Assembly (NCBI GenBank): GCA_023399215.1
Contig: JAEWQJ010000006.1
Span: 1 to 59,311 of the forward strand
Source: Methanobacteriota archaeon
GTDB taxonomy: Archaea > Halobacteriota > Methanosarcinia > Methanosarcinales > Methanosarcinaceae
Length of the DNA: 59,311 nucleotides
Direction of reading: 5' to 3'
Both the position numbers and the translations under genes were made by a program. Position 1 is the first letter of the stretch. Every line of letters starts with the position of its first letter. This document shows, in pieces, positions 26,040 through 34,773 of this stretch. The notes under the pieces are model-generated. The model was not told the origin of the DNA. It saw only the letters and a program-made list of their open reading frames with translations, and searched no databases.

Positions 26040-26564
26040 ATGTTGACTAGAATATCAAGTTCTCTCGTTATCGGGATATTTGTAGTAGTTATTGTAGGAG
26101 CCATACTTTCTTATTCCTATTCTGTAGGTCAGCTCCTCTGGGGCATTATAGCTGCGGGAATGATTATTCTGATTGCAGGTATACTGTTTTTTTTGCCGCT
26201 TATCACAGATCCTTTGAACTCATCCGGTTACAGGGGAAATGAGAAATCCGAATCTTTTGGCGTTGAATCTACATGTCTAGGCGATTCCATAGTTTATGAA
26301 AGACCATTTTTCTTCATCGGCGTGCCTTTCATTATAATTGCTCTCGGAGGTATATTTTCTAAACACGAGAGTATATTTTCCATAGCATATGAGAATGGAA
26401 CAACATTGGTTCTATATCCTGGAGTCTGTTTTGTTTCAAAAGACGACAAAATTAGCATTAGGGGTAAATGGCACAGGGGAAAAAAGCTCGGAATACAGGG
26501 AAATGTCGTTGTTGCGGACAGGATTGAAAATTTGAGTTCTGGGCTTGTCTTCAGTCGTGAATGA
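26040..26564 (+). CDS. Membrane protein of unknown function, three hydrophobic segments
   Basis: A 174-residue protein. Hydrophobic segments lie at about residues 7-27, 33-54 and 89-106, with a polar loop between the second and third (DPLNSSGYRGNEKSESFGVE) and a C-terminal soluble part of about 65 residues rich in beta-prone sequence (YENGTTLVLYPGVCFVSKDD then KISIRGKWHRGKKLG). GAGGG lies just before ATG 26040. No family recognised. It follows the broken winged-helix gene on the same strand by 183 bases; such regulators often adjoin membrane proteins in Methanosarcina, but that link is inference. Confidence 0.55.
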   Translation: MLTRISSSLVIGIFVVVIVGAILSYSYSVGQLLWGIIAAGMIILIAGILFFLPLITDPLNSSGYRGNEKSESFGVESTCLGDSIVYERPFFFIGVPFIIIALGGIFSKHESIFSIAYENGTTLVLYPGVCFVSKDDKISIRGKWHRGKKLGIQGNVVVADRIENLSSGLVFSRE

Positions 26565-26697
26565 CTTACATGGCAATTGTTCTATCAGGATTCTAGTGTA
26601 TTGATTCCAAAGTAAATTCATAAAACTTGACTTTTTAATAGATCCATAAATCACGAATTTTTATAGGAAAATAAGGAATTAATATTGGAATCGAAGC

Positions 26698-26808
26698 ACT
26701 AGTGTCATGGCAATTTAATTATTTAGCATAATCTTTGATAGCTTCTTATCAACATATAGCAATTCAGAGTTAACATGTGATCAATAACTAAATTTTCAAG
26801 ACACTAGT
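26698..26808. mobile_element. MITE-like element, copy A
   Basis: A 111-bp element, matched by a second copy at 46353-46460 in this window. Its ends form imperfect inverted repeats of about 31 bp (25 positions match): actagtgtcatggcaattta on one side and actagtgtcttgaaaattta on the complementary strand of the other. CTAG directly flanks TGTC...GACA on both sides, which reads as a 4-bp target duplication. No coding capacity. It lies in the gene-free interval 26565-27184. Confidence 0.75.
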
Positions 26809-26886
26809 CTGTTACAGTTCATGGTTTTTCTTTTGGTTTTGAGTTTTTTTGTCCAAGCTTGTAGTTTTTCTTAGAATAGTTTTAAT

Positions 26887-26975
26887 GGAATATTGCTTGC
26901 AAGCAAGTATCCCTATTGTTGTGGGATGATATTTTGAGATTTCAGGGCTAATATACTTACAAGCAAGCAGTATCC
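26887..26975. repeat. Spaced inverted repeat around gcttgcaagcaag
   Basis: ggaatattgcttgcaagcaagtatcc (26887-26912) is itself nearly palindromic and recurs in inverted, imperfect form at 26952-26975 (tatacttacaagcaagcagt plus atcc). Possible operator pair or relict of a mobile element; nothing nearby decides this. Confidence 0.45.
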
Positions 26976-27068
26976 TATTTCCTATATTATAATATATATA
27001 ACTTTCCAATGAACTGGTTAATATTTATCTCCTGAAAAATAAACCTGCTTAGCTTGAGTTAAAAAAGA

Positions 27069-27099
27069 TTAGAAAAAAGAGTAAACAGCTCTTTTCTAA
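27069..27099 (-). terminator. Hairpin downstream of dapB
   Basis: ttagaaaaaagag (27069-27081) pairs with ctcttttctaa (27089-27099) around a 7-base loop, with a direct repeat gttaaaaaagatta on each side (27058-27071 and 27100-27113). It lies about 85 bases past the dapB stop and would give an A/U-rich terminator on the minus strand. Confidence 0.5.
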
Positions 27100-27184
27100 G
27101 TTAAAAAAGATTAGGCCTGATAAGGAAACTCAAGGCCCAACTAGTTGTTCTAAATTTCTTTTAAATTGCTGATTAAAGATGTTC

Positions 27185-27976
27185 TTATAAACCAAGCACA
27201 TCGTCCATGGAATAAATTCCTGGTTTTTGCTTGCAGACCCATTCGGCTGCACGGACTGCACCTTTGGCAAAGATCTGGCGGGAGTGAGCCATGTGCTTGA
27301 TCTCAATTCTTTCAGAATTCCCTGCAAAAAGGACAATATGGTCACCTGTGATATCTCCCGCGCGGACTCCATGAATTCCAATTTCTTTTCCGCGTGGGGC
27401 AATACCTTCCCTACCATAGACATATTCCTTTCCGCCGACAGCCTCACTAATAATGTCGGCTGCTCTAAGGGCGGTTCCGCTTGGGGCATCTTTTTTCTGG
27501 TTGTGGTGAGCTTCAATAATCTCGATATCATAATCTGCAAGATATTTTGCAGCTTCCCTGATAATCTTGAAAAAGACGTTAACGCCTACTGAATAATTGG
27601 GGGAAATGACGGCACTTACCTGCCCTTCCTGAATAGCTTCATCAATTACTGCTCGCTGCTCCGGAGTCAGTCCTGTAGTTCCTATTATGAGGTTTACTCC
27701 GGCTCTGGCTGCTATTGGAGCGTTAACTATGGTTGCGCCGGCTATAGTGAAGTCGATAAGGGCATCAGCCTTGCTTTCTTTCAGAACAGCTTCAAGGTCT
27801 TTTACATCCGAGATCTGGACTCCAAGGTTCCCTACGTGGGCAAATTCTCCTGCGTCCCTTCCAAAATAGTTGATGTCAAAAGCAGCAACAAGCTGCATAT
27901 CCGTAGAGTTGACAACATTCTCCACAATTAAAGAGCCCATCCTGCCGCAGGCTCCGAGTACTGCTACGTTAATCAT
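27185..27976 (-). CDS. dapB: 4-hydroxy-tetrahydrodipicolinate reductase
   Basis: A 263-residue NAD(P)H-dependent reductase of lysine/diaminopimelate synthesis. The Rossmann loop is VAVLGACGRMGSLIVENV at the N terminus, and the substrate signature EAHHNQKKDAPSGTAL lies near residue 155, followed by GREGIAPRGKEIGIHGVRAG. The start ATG overlaps the dapA stop by four bases (ATGA), so it is coupled to dapA. Length is normal. Confidence 0.96.
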   Translation of the reverse strand: MINVAVLGACGRMGSLIVENVVNSTDMQLVAAFDINYFGRDAGEFAHVGNLGVQISDVKDLEAVLKESKADALIDFTIAGATIVNAPIAARAGVNLIIGTTGLTPEQRAVIDEAIQEGQVSAVISPNYSVGVNVFFKIIREAAKYLADYDIEIIEAHHNQKKDAPSGTALRAADIISEAVGGKEYVYGREGIAPRGKEIGIHGVRAGDITGDHIVLFAGNSERIEIKHMAHSRQIFAKGAVRAAEWVCKQKPGIYSMDDVLGL

Positions 27977-28848
27977 TCTATAACCCCCAATTTCCTGAGT
28001 TCATCTGCAACCTTCTGAGTATTTGTCTCACTAAGGGGCGCGAGTGGAAGCCTCAGGTTTCCGCTTGCCAGGCCTGCAAGTTCCGCAGCTTTTTTAGCTG
28101 GGATAGGGTTCGTTTCCAGGAAAAGGGAGCGAATCAGAGGGGCAATTTCAAAATGAATCTTCCTTGCAGTTTCGTAGTCTCCGGCAAGAGCTGCATTTAC
28201 CATTCTGGACATTCTGTCAGGCACTATATTTGCGGCGACAGAAATGACTCCTCGGCCTCCTACAGAGAGAATCGGAAGAGTCAAATTATCCTCACCTGAA
28301 ATAACCACGAAGTCTTCATCTATGGTATTTTCCAGAATCTGGGAAACTTTATCAACATTCCCACTGGCTTCTTTAATTCCCACGATATTTTCAACTTTTG
28401 CAAGTTCGACAATGACTTCTAATGGCATATCCTGTCCTGTACGGGAAGGGATATTATACATAATCATAGGAACATCGACTGCTTCTGCAATTTTCTTAAA
28501 ATGCGCAAGCAGGCCTGCAGGATTTGGTTTGTTATAATAGGGAGAAATCAGAAGTACACCATCGACACCCGCGTCTGCAGCGTGTTTTGTAAACTGGAGA
28601 GCTTCTCCTGTATTATTTGAACCTGTTCCTGCAATTACAGGAACCTTTGAACATTCCACTGCAATATCTATGACTTCTTCATGCTCACTTGCGGAAAGAG
28701 TCGCAGATTCTCCAGTAGTGCCACAAGGCACAATCCCTGAAACTCCTCCCTCTTCAACAAATTCAATATTCCTTTGTAAGCCTTCCCTGTCAATCCTGTC
28801 ATCCTTCGTAAAAGGAGTTATCAGGGCAGGCATTGTTCCTTCAAACAT
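27973..28848 (-). CDS. dapA: 4-hydroxy-tetrahydrodipicolinate synthase
   Basis: A 291-residue TIM-barrel Schiff-base aldolase condensing pyruvate with aspartate semialdehyde. Hallmarks: MPALITPFTKDD, PCGTTGESATLS, catalytic Tyr in MIMYNIPSRTG, Schiff-base Lys in VGIKEASGNVDK and SGEDNLTLP. ATG 28848 (MFEGTMPALI) is preferred; AGGTGGGG lies about seven bases upstream, whereas a GTG at 28863 would sit within that site. 47 bases after rps17e on the same strand. Confidence 0.95.
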   Translation of the reverse strand: MFEGTMPALITPFTKDDRIDREGLQRNIEFVEEGGVSGIVPCGTTGESATLSASEHEEVIDIAVECSKVPVIAGTGSNNTGEALQFTKHAADAGVDGVLLISPYYNKPNPAGLLAHFKKIAEAVDVPMIMYNIPSRTGQDMPLEVIVELAKVENIVGIKEASGNVDKVSQILENTIDEDFVVISGEDNLTLPILSVGGRGVISVAANIVPDRMSRMVNAALAGDYETARKIHFEIAPLIRSLFLETNPIPAKKAAELAGLASGNLRLPLAPLSETNTQKVADELRKLGVIE

Positions 28849-28895
28849 TTTCGATATCCCCACCTGTGTCCAGAAGTAAATCTTCTGCTCAGTGC

Positions 28896-29090
28896 TCAGT
28901 ATACTTTCATGCGTGCAACTTTTCTTGTAACGTAACCTGCAACCCTGTTCCTTATAACTTTGCTTTCAATGGTCGTATACTTTGTCACAAGAACCTTGTT
29001 AGTTTCAAAGTCTTTTGTAAAGATATCCCTGTGGTTCTCAAGCAGTTGGAATGCTATTCTTTTTATGTTTGTCTGTCTTATATTTCCCAT
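28896..29090 (-). CDS. rps17e: 30S ribosomal protein S17e
   Basis: A 64-residue archaeal/eukaryotic-type small-subunit protein. The sequence MGNIRQTNIKRIAFQLLENH, then FTKDFETNKVLVTKYTTIES and KVIRNRVAGYVTRKVARMK, is the S17e family throughout, at the usual length for archaea. GAGGAGAT lies seven bases before ATG 29090. It leads a probable operon rps17e-dapA-dapB on the minus strand. Confidence 0.95.
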   Translation of the reverse strand: MGNIRQTNIKRIAFQLLENHRDIFTKDFETNKVLVTKYTTIESKVIRNRVAGYVTRKVARMKVY

Positions 29091-29578
29091 CGTATCTCCT
29101 CTTAGTTTTTGCTGCTTTTAGTCCAGTTATTCAATTCTACTTCTAGTTTATCTCACATGTTTTCCTGTGAATATTATGGTTAACGTGAAGCCCGAGGTAG
29201 AAAATAGTTGTTTGATATCTATTTTTCTTCTCTGGAATTGATAGGTTTAGCGAAAACTGGATACAATAATTTGATTGATAATGATTTTGCCGACTAATAA
29301 GGTCACTTGAGATTTATAAATTTTGGGGTCGACACTCTGGTCAAACCTGTGAGGCTTATCATTCCTTTTCCTAATTAATTGATGTGTAATTAGATGCTGA
29401 CAATTCTCCTTTAAATATATACTTTTTGCAGCATCAGTGCAACAACTATAGTTAGATTCTGGGTACAGTTTTGTTATGTGGTATTTGGGTATGCCCTGCA
29501 CTTAAATATCCTGTACCTTTATGTGGTATTTGGATATATCTTGCACTTAAATATCCTGTACCTTTATGTACTACATCT
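29091..29578. other. Spacer between rps17e and a small membrane protein gene
   Basis: 488 bases with the rps17e promoter region and no supported gene other than the 45-bp tandem repeat at its right end. Confidence 0.5.
29476..29565. repeat. 45-bp tandem duplication
   Basis: Two copies (29476-29520, 29521-29565) beginning atgtggtatttgg and ending gcacttaaatatcctgtacc ttt, differing at a few positions. A third copy begins (atgta) and stops. It sits just past the 3' end of the leftward gene ending at 29580. Confidence 0.85.
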
Positions 29579-29579
29579 C

Positions 29580-29879
29580 TTATCTCTTCTTTACATAATC
29601 TGTTTTACCAAGAAAGCGGTCAAGAGTTCCTGCGTTAGTAAAAACACGTTCTCTTATCCCTTTACGGTTAATAAAGAGTCCTATTAATACGAAAAGCAGT
29701 CCAAGATCCGGTTTTGCTTCGACAGCAGCTGCTCCTATCAAAACCACGGAAGAAGCTGCAAGCCCTTTCATGGCTCCTTTCCTGTAAGAAAGGTAACCTG
29801 TTCTTTTAAAAATCCGGATATCCCGAAGGGTCAGGAAAAGAACTACAAGATAAGCAAACATTGCAATTTCTATATACAT
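29580..29879 (-). CDS. Small membrane protein of unknown function
   Basis: A 99-residue protein if started at ATG 29879, which has GGAGA about six bases upstream; ATG 29891 would add four residues. Hydrophobic segments at about 2-18, 39-54 and 59-73 are separated by basic loops (RDIRIFKRTGYLSYRKGAMK) and the C terminus is polar and basic (FLGKTDYVKKR). No family recognised. Single gene with 306 bases of empty AT-rich sequence upstream. Confidence 0.6.
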   Translation of the reverse strand: MYIEIAMFAYLVVLFLTLRDIRIFKRTGYLSYRKGAMKGLAASSVVLIGAAAVEAKPDLGLLFVLIGLFINRKGIRERVFTNAGTLDRFLGKTDYVKKR

Positions 29880-30185
29880 TCTTTTCTCCATCTTCTGTTT
29901 TTAATTTTGTCTTCCTGCTCCTTTACCGGATTGAAAATATGAGTCTGATTTCTTTTTGGTCTTTTATCCCGGTTATACTTTATTATCCTGATTATTTTTC
30001 AGTGAGCAGGCGAAGATTGATCAGTATACCAGTGTAAGCAAACAGATACACATTAAGTATGTTACATAATATAAAACCAGCTATAAAACCAGCAGGTTTT
30101 GGATCTGCTGGTAATTTTGAGTTGTAAAGATAACTAGAAGAAACTAATTTTTAGGTCTTTTTTAGACTTATTTTTTCACTAGACT

Positions 30186-30950
30186 TTACAGCATATTCAG
30201 ATTGAGTAGTCCGCTTAGGAATAGAAGTCCGAGAAAAAGCGGTTGATGAATGAAGTATATGAGCAGAGAATGTTGCCCTGTTCTTGAAAACAGTCTGATA
30301 AGGGGATATTTTCCAGTATAGGGGATTTCAAACTGCCTTTTTCCGCCTGAGTACAGAAAATTACCCAGGAAAACTCCTGCTAGCAATACTCCAAACCAGG
30401 GAAATACAGGAAAGTAATCAAGGGTACTAAAATTTTCGGGTGTAAAGCCTAGCCAGAGCAGGCTTGAAAACCCAAAAGTCATATTCTTGAGGTGAAGCCC
30501 TATAAGGCCGAAAAACAGACTAAAAAGGAGATTTTCTTTCCCATATTTCAGGAAGGGATAGACGAGTACTGCCGAAACCCCAAAAAAATGCAGGATTCCA
30601 AAGACAATATATTCTTCAGGTAAAAAGATCCAGGTTATACCTGTGAGCAAAAGCCCCATTAAGTAGAGTTTTATTCCTCTTTTCAGGTACTTAGAAAAAT
30701 TTTCGGATCTATTTCCAGCAGACTCTTTGTTAAGAGCTCTTGAATGGCTTATAGAAAGGGCAGCTCCTGAGATCAGTATAAAAAGTAAAGCTGAGAATCT
30801 GCCTGCATATAAGATAAGGCCGGATCTGAGCTGAACATCCGCAAGCTCGAAAAAGTCCAGATCATAAAGAAAATGATAAAGGAGCATCAAGAGAACAGCA
30901 AGTCCTCGCAGATAATCGATCTCCCAGAAGCGGTCTGTATATATGGCCAT
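30186..30950 (-). CDS. DUF1624 / heparan-alpha-glucosaminide N-acetyltransferase-like membrane protein
   Basis: A 254-residue multi-pass protein (seven to eight hydrophobic segments). The N terminus WEIDYLRGLAVLLMLLYHFL, with a His at the end of the first helix, is typical of the DUF1624/YeiB/HGSNAT acyltransferase superfamily, which moves acetyl groups across the membrane onto sugars. Later ISGAALSISHSRAL, PWFGVLLAGVFLGNF and LIYFIHQPLFLGLLFL also fit. CGGAG precedes ATG 30950 by about nine bases. It may modify surface glycans made by the neighbouring island; the substrate is unknown. Confidence 0.75.
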   Translation of the reverse strand: MAIYTDRFWEIDYLRGLAVLLMLLYHFLYDLDFFELADVQLRSGLILYAGRFSALLFILISGAALSISHSRALNKESAGNRSENFSKYLKRGIKLYLMGLLLTGITWIFLPEEYIVFGILHFFGVSAVLVYPFLKYGKENLLFSLFFGLIGLHLKNMTFGFSSLLWLGFTPENFSTLDYFPVFPWFGVLLAGVFLGNFLYSGGKRQFEIPYTGKYPLIRLFSRTGQHSLLIYFIHQPLFLGLLFLSGLLNLNML

Positions 30951-31325
30951 AAATTTTTCTCCGGAGCGCATCAAATTCCATTCATAAAGAGTGGCCGTCT
31001 TCTTTTAAAGACGTATATTTATAATTTCTGTTTCTTTCAGGAGAAAGCGGAAGGTCTCTTACTCTTTAGTCTCTTACTCTTTTTATGTAGTGACAATAAA
31101 GGCTCGATTCCTTCAGAAATTCTGATCAGCATGTCTGTTGTGTCATATAACTTCTCTTGCAACAGGAAAAAGGTAATCTTTGTGAGAAAATGGTTGCGTA
31201 AATAGTCAGAACTGAGGGTCTACCTCATTTCTATTAAGAATTAAGATTGCTTCTATTAAGATTGCTTCTATTAAGATCGAATGCGCTAACTTTATGGACT
31301 TTTTTCACTCAACTTTTACAGTGCT
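30951..31325. other. Spacer with a 15-bp tandem repeat
   Basis: 375 bases without a supported gene. attaagattgcttct occurs twice in tandem (31240-31254, 31255-31269) with a partial third copy (31270-31278), just past the end of the leftward CPBP gene. Confidence 0.6.
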
Positions 31326-32201
31326 TTACATCAATCCAGGTATGGATCCTACATTTGGGATTATCCCAAACAAGAACACATTTATTGAGCCATGAATCAT
31401 TACTACAAGGGGAAGACTTCGGGTTCTATAAAATAAGTATCCTAAAAAACCTCCTAAAAGGAAGGTATATACCATTTCGTATGGAGTGCCGTAAGTAGAA
31501 TGCATTATCCCAAAAAGGAGGCTTGAAAGAAAAATTCCCCAGACTGGTCCCAAGAATTCTTCCAGTCTTGTCTGGAGAATTGATCTGAAAATTAGTTCTT
31601 CTATAAGCCCTACAATAAAAACCATTATAATTATGAGTATCAGCAGGTTTGTCAATGAGAGATCTGGTATAAGTTCTCTGGCTCCTATCATTATATATTC
31701 TATCCGTCCAAAAATCAGGCCTGTAAGGATAGATAGGGGAAGGTAGATCCATATCTTCCTCAGAGTATCTTTTTTTCTCTCATATATTACCTTCTGATGC
31801 ACGGTAGCAAGAGTTATTGGAATTGTCATGGGTGCATAGATAAATATAAATGAATAAAGATTTCTCTCAAAAAAAACTGGCATTGAAAAATTTACCAATC
31901 TGAAAATTGTCAGAAGCAGGAGAGCCTGGTAGAGTTTCCGTATCTCAATCTTTTTCAGAACTGCTATTGAATATGAAAGCGAGAGCAGAAGCAAGATATA
32001 AGCTATTGAAGCTTCTCTTAACCTTCCTCCGAAAATCAACAATTCGATAAGAGTAATCGCAGCTACAGGGATTCCTGCATAAATTATCTTTTTCAGGAAC
32101 CCGTTTTTTTCTTCAGTTTGTATTTTAAGCATTTTCCTGAGCTCCGGCAGAGAGACCTTTCTCCCTTCCAGCTCTGAAGATGTGAAATCCGAAATTGCCA
32201 T
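31326..32201 (-). CDS. CPBP family intramembrane protease (copy 1)
   Basis: A 291-residue multi-pass protein of the CAAX-protease/bacteriocin-processing (CPBP/Abi) family. The two catalytic motifs are present: GLIEELIFRSILQTRLEE (EExxxR) and FGIMHSTYGT (FxxxH type), followed by PLVVMIHGSINVFLFG (HxxxN/D). The first 40 residues are polar. It begins two bases after the stop of the DUF1616 gene, so the pair is one unit, and the same pairing recurs at 46758-48490. A role in maturing or anchoring surface proteins is plausible; the substrate is unknown. Confidence 0.85.
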   Translation of the reverse strand: MAISDFTSSELEGRKVSLPELRKMLKIQTEEKNGFLKKIIYAGIPVAAITLIELLIFGGRLREASIAYILLLLSLSYSIAVLKKIEIRKLYQALLLLTIFRLVNFSMPVFFERNLYSFIFIYAPMTIPITLATVHQKVIYERKKDTLRKIWIYLPLSILTGLIFGRIEYIMIGARELIPDLSLTNLLILIIIMVFIVGLIEELIFRSILQTRLEEFLGPVWGIFLSSLLFGIMHSTYGTPYEMVYTFLLGGFLGYLFYRTRSLPLVVMIHGSINVFLFGIIPNVGSIPGLM

Positions 32202-32203
32202 CT

Positions 32204-33085
32204 TCAGGCCTCCCCAGTAACATTAATCCAGAGATGCAGGTTCCGATAAGGTATGGTTTTCTCAGTTTCATTAAAGAGCAGAAACTCTAGTTTCATATTC
32301 TTTCCTTCGAGAGGTGGCGTGAAAGTAACTGGTTGTTCCCAGGACATATTATTCCCCAGGCTTATCTGTTTCTTACTTCCTAGAAGCGACCTGTTTTCGA
32401 GCCTTACGTCTATTATATAATCCATTGGCCTGTACTCGTGGTTTATGATCCCTACAGTGACTGTTCCTTTTTCTCCCTGTACAAACTCCGTAGGATAGTC
32501 TCCGATCTTACTGTTATTTCCAAGAATATAAAATTCGGTAAAGTGTTCTCCTTCTTTAGGGTTTCCTATAATGTAGGCGAGGCTCCCCATAGAGGCTAGA
32601 ATAGAAAGGGCAAGGATAAACGCAATAACCTTATCAGTTTTCGATTCGGGCTTTTCAAGAATTCTGGCCTTCATGTCAAGGTAACATCTTTTGAATGAAA
32701 CTCCAAAGACTTCGGTTTCAGGTAGCAGTCTTCTTCTGTAATGAGCAACTGCACACATTAGGAGAGTAAAAATTGAAAATTCCGTCAGTAGAGGAATCTC
32801 CCTGATCCCCCAGCTGGAATAGTTCAGTCCAAGTCCCAGTAACGGGGCGATTGAAATACTCAGTCCGAAGGAAATTGCAGCTCTCTCAATTCCGTCAAGA
32901 TCTTTTTTTGCCGGGAAGAGAGCTCCAGTGAGCGCATAGCCCGGCAAGAAAAGTACCAGAATAATTCCTAGGTACGTGCGCAGGAAACTGTCGCTAAGCA
33001 CAGGTACGAGTATAAAGATGTTAGTAATAAGCACAAAACCTACAACAAGCAGCAGGTCCATGGAAAGTTGTCTATTTCCGGCCAT
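32204..33085 (-). CDS. DUF1616 membrane protein (copy 1)
   Basis: A 293-residue protein. Four hydrophobic segments in the first half (about 10-30, 36-57, 68-90, 96-114, the second with LVLFLPGYALTGALFPAKKD) and one near 160-180 are followed by an external beta-sandwich-like domain: EGEHFTEFYILGNNSKIGDY, GEKGTVTVGIINHEYRPMDY, and LEFLLFNETEKTIPYRNLHLW. This is the DUF1616 pattern of Methanosarcina. ATG 33085 (MAGNRQ) is preferred; the longer form adds three residues. Coupled to the CPBP protease gene. Confidence 0.82.
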   Translation of the reverse strand: MAGNRQLSMDLLLVVGFVLITNIFILVPVLSDSFLRTYLGIILVLFLPGYALTGALFPAKKDLDGIERAAISFGLSISIAPLLGLGLNYSSWGIREIPLLTEFSIFTLLMCAVAHYRRRLLPETEVFGVSFKRCYLDMKARILEKPESKTDKVIAFILALSILASMGSLAYIIGNPKEGEHFTEFYILGNNSKIGDYPTEFVQGEKGTVTVGIINHEYRPMDYIIDVRLENRSLLGSKKQISLGNNMSWEQPVTFTPPLEGKNMKLEFLLFNETEKTIPYRNLHLWINVTGEA

Positions 33086-33559
33086 CTTTACCACTAATAA
33101 AATTATTTCATACTGTGTCCTCTTTGAATTTATACCTATGCAAGCCTTCCACCACCCAACTCCTCTATTTTATTCCCAAGTACCCTTTGTTCTTTTAGAT
33201 GATCCTTTCAGGTGGTTCTTGCAGGAAAACAAGGGAGAACATGCCTTTCCGTTTGAATTTAATTTTTGCTGGTATTGTTCTCTATTTATGAAATCTAGTT
33301 TCGAGGATAATTTTACTTCTTTCTCAGGCTCAATTTTCTGAAAAATACTTCAGTTCCCAAATTTTTTAGGCTCCCCCTTATCAATAAGGTCTTTTTGTAT
33401 GAAAAATTTTCCTTTTTTGAAGGATGTTTTTCCTCTTTTGAAAGAGACCTTTTCCAGTTTGTTCTATATTTTGCACACTTCAGGAACGTTTCAACTTTAT
33501 CTTATAAACCTCTGGGCGTGACAGAAAATTTTATGTTGTATTTTTCCCTTTCTGCAAGC
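33086..33559. promoter_or_regulatory. Divergent region, DUF1616 / epimerase
   Basis: 474 bases. The epimerase frame is open from 33395 but that extension has no family support. A TATA-like tcttataaacc (33499-33509) lies about 50 bases before ATG 33560, giving a leader of roughly 25-30 bases. Confidence 0.45.
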
Positions 33560-34456
33560 ATGAAAGTGCTGGTTACTGGAGGAGCAGGTTTCATAGGCTC
33601 CCACATAGCTGAATATTTTGCAGAAGCAGGACACACTGTCAGAATTTTTGATAATCTCGCCACAGGTTTTCTCAGAAATATTCCACAGTATAAAAACATC
33701 GAGTTCATTAAGGGAGATATCTGTGATTTTCCCTCCGTCGAAAAAGCGGTTTCGGGCATGGATTATGTCTTTCACGAAGCTGCCCTTGTATCCGTACCTT
33801 TAAGCTGTGAAAAACCTTCTGAAGCTTTCCAGATTAACACGCTTGGAACCCTTAATGTACTGCAGGCCTGCGTTAAAGCTGAAGTCGATAAATTTGTGAC
33901 AGCGTCTTCAGCTGCGATCTATGGAAATAACCCTATCCTTCCAAAACGAGAGGATATGTATCCTGAACCGACTTCTCCTTATGCTATTTCTAAACTTGAT
34001 GGAGAATATCTGGCAAGGATGTTTTATGAGGATCATGGGCTTCGTACTACTTGCCTGCGGTATTTCAATGTCTTCGGCCCTCGCCAGGACCCAAAATCCC
34101 CATATGCAGCCGTTATTCCAATTTTCCTTGAGAGGGCGAAACTTGGAAAGGATCTTGTTATTTATGGAGATGGACTTCAGAGCCGAGATTTTGTTCATGT
34201 TAAAGATGTAGTTAGGGCAAACGCTGCCGCTCTTGAGCATGGAGATGGTCAGGTCTTTAACGTGGCTATGGGAAAAAGCGTGACAGTTCGGGAACTTGCC
34301 GAAAATATTATTAAGTTAACTGATTCTTCTAGCAGGATTGTACATGCCGCTTCAAGGGCAGGTGATGTTCGGGACTCAAAAGCCGATGTCTCAAAAATCT
34401 CAGGCTGGTGGACCGGAGAGATCGAACTACAGGAGGGATTAAAGACCCTTATTTAA
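33560..34456 (+). CDS. NAD-dependent nucleotide-sugar epimerase (GalE/WbpP-like)
   Basis: A 298-residue short-chain dehydrogenase/reductase-type epimerase. The NAD loop is MKVLVTGGAGFIGSHIAEYF at the N terminus, the catalytic Tyr-Lys is in SPYAISKLDGEYLARMF, and the sugar-side segments are TCLRYFNVFGPRQDPKSPYA and YGDGLQSRDFVHVKDVVRA. The best fits are UDP-glucose or UDP-N-acetylglucosamine 4-epimerases; specificity cannot be set by eye. ATG 33560 is chosen by homology. It supplies a sugar donor for the surrounding glycan genes. Confidence 0.88.
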   Translation: MKVLVTGGAGFIGSHIAEYFAEAGHTVRIFDNLATGFLRNIPQYKNIEFIKGDICDFPSVEKAVSGMDYVFHEAALVSVPLSCEKPSEAFQINTLGTLNVLQACVKAEVDKFVTASSAAIYGNNPILPKREDMYPEPTSPYAISKLDGEYLARMFYEDHGLRTTCLRYFNVFGPRQDPKSPYAAVIPIFLERAKLGKDLVIYGDGLQSRDFVHVKDVVRANAAALEHGDGQVFNVAMGKSVTVRELAENIIKLTDSSSRIVHAASRAGDVRDSKADVSKISGWWTGEIELQEGLKTLI

Positions 34457-34493
34457 TAGATTGTAAGAGCGGTTTACTTCCTATTATAAAAAC

Positions 34494-34524
34494 GAAAGCT
34501 ACTGTCAGTTAAACAGCAGCTTTC
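34494..34524 (+). terminator. Hairpin after the epimerase gene
   Basis: gaaagct-a-ctgt pairs with acag-c-agctttc (one internal mismatch, 7-base loop), 38 bases past the epimerase stop. The remaining sequence to 34773 is AT-rich with no gene. Confidence 0.55.
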
Positions 34525-34773
34525 CCATTGATTCAAGGCATTTTCTTGTCCTGAGTAAAGATCCAAGCTGAGTTTTTCAGCGTACTATATATTATTTCTA
34601 TATAGTTGAAGCTAAACCTTCTTGAAAAAGGTTCAATCTGGATGACTGAGTTATAATCTCAAACTCTTTAACTGAGAGCTCTTAAACTGCAGGGATGCAG
34701 CTTAAAGACTGTACTAGAAGCTACTAGCCTGGTAATTTAAGAGCTTTCTTAAGCTGTCTTTCCTGCCTGATAT

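Noticed and set aside
26812..27009. 65-residue minus-strand frame
   Set aside because: It is produced by the paired gcttgcaagcaag repeats (ILLACKYI / ILACKQYS), has no ribosome binding site and no family likeness.
33395..33559. 55-residue N-terminal extension of the epimerase
   Set aside because: The NAD-binding loop of this family lies right at the N terminus (MKVLVTGGAGFIGS); the extension is hydrophobic and aromatic, and the likely TATA box lies inside it.
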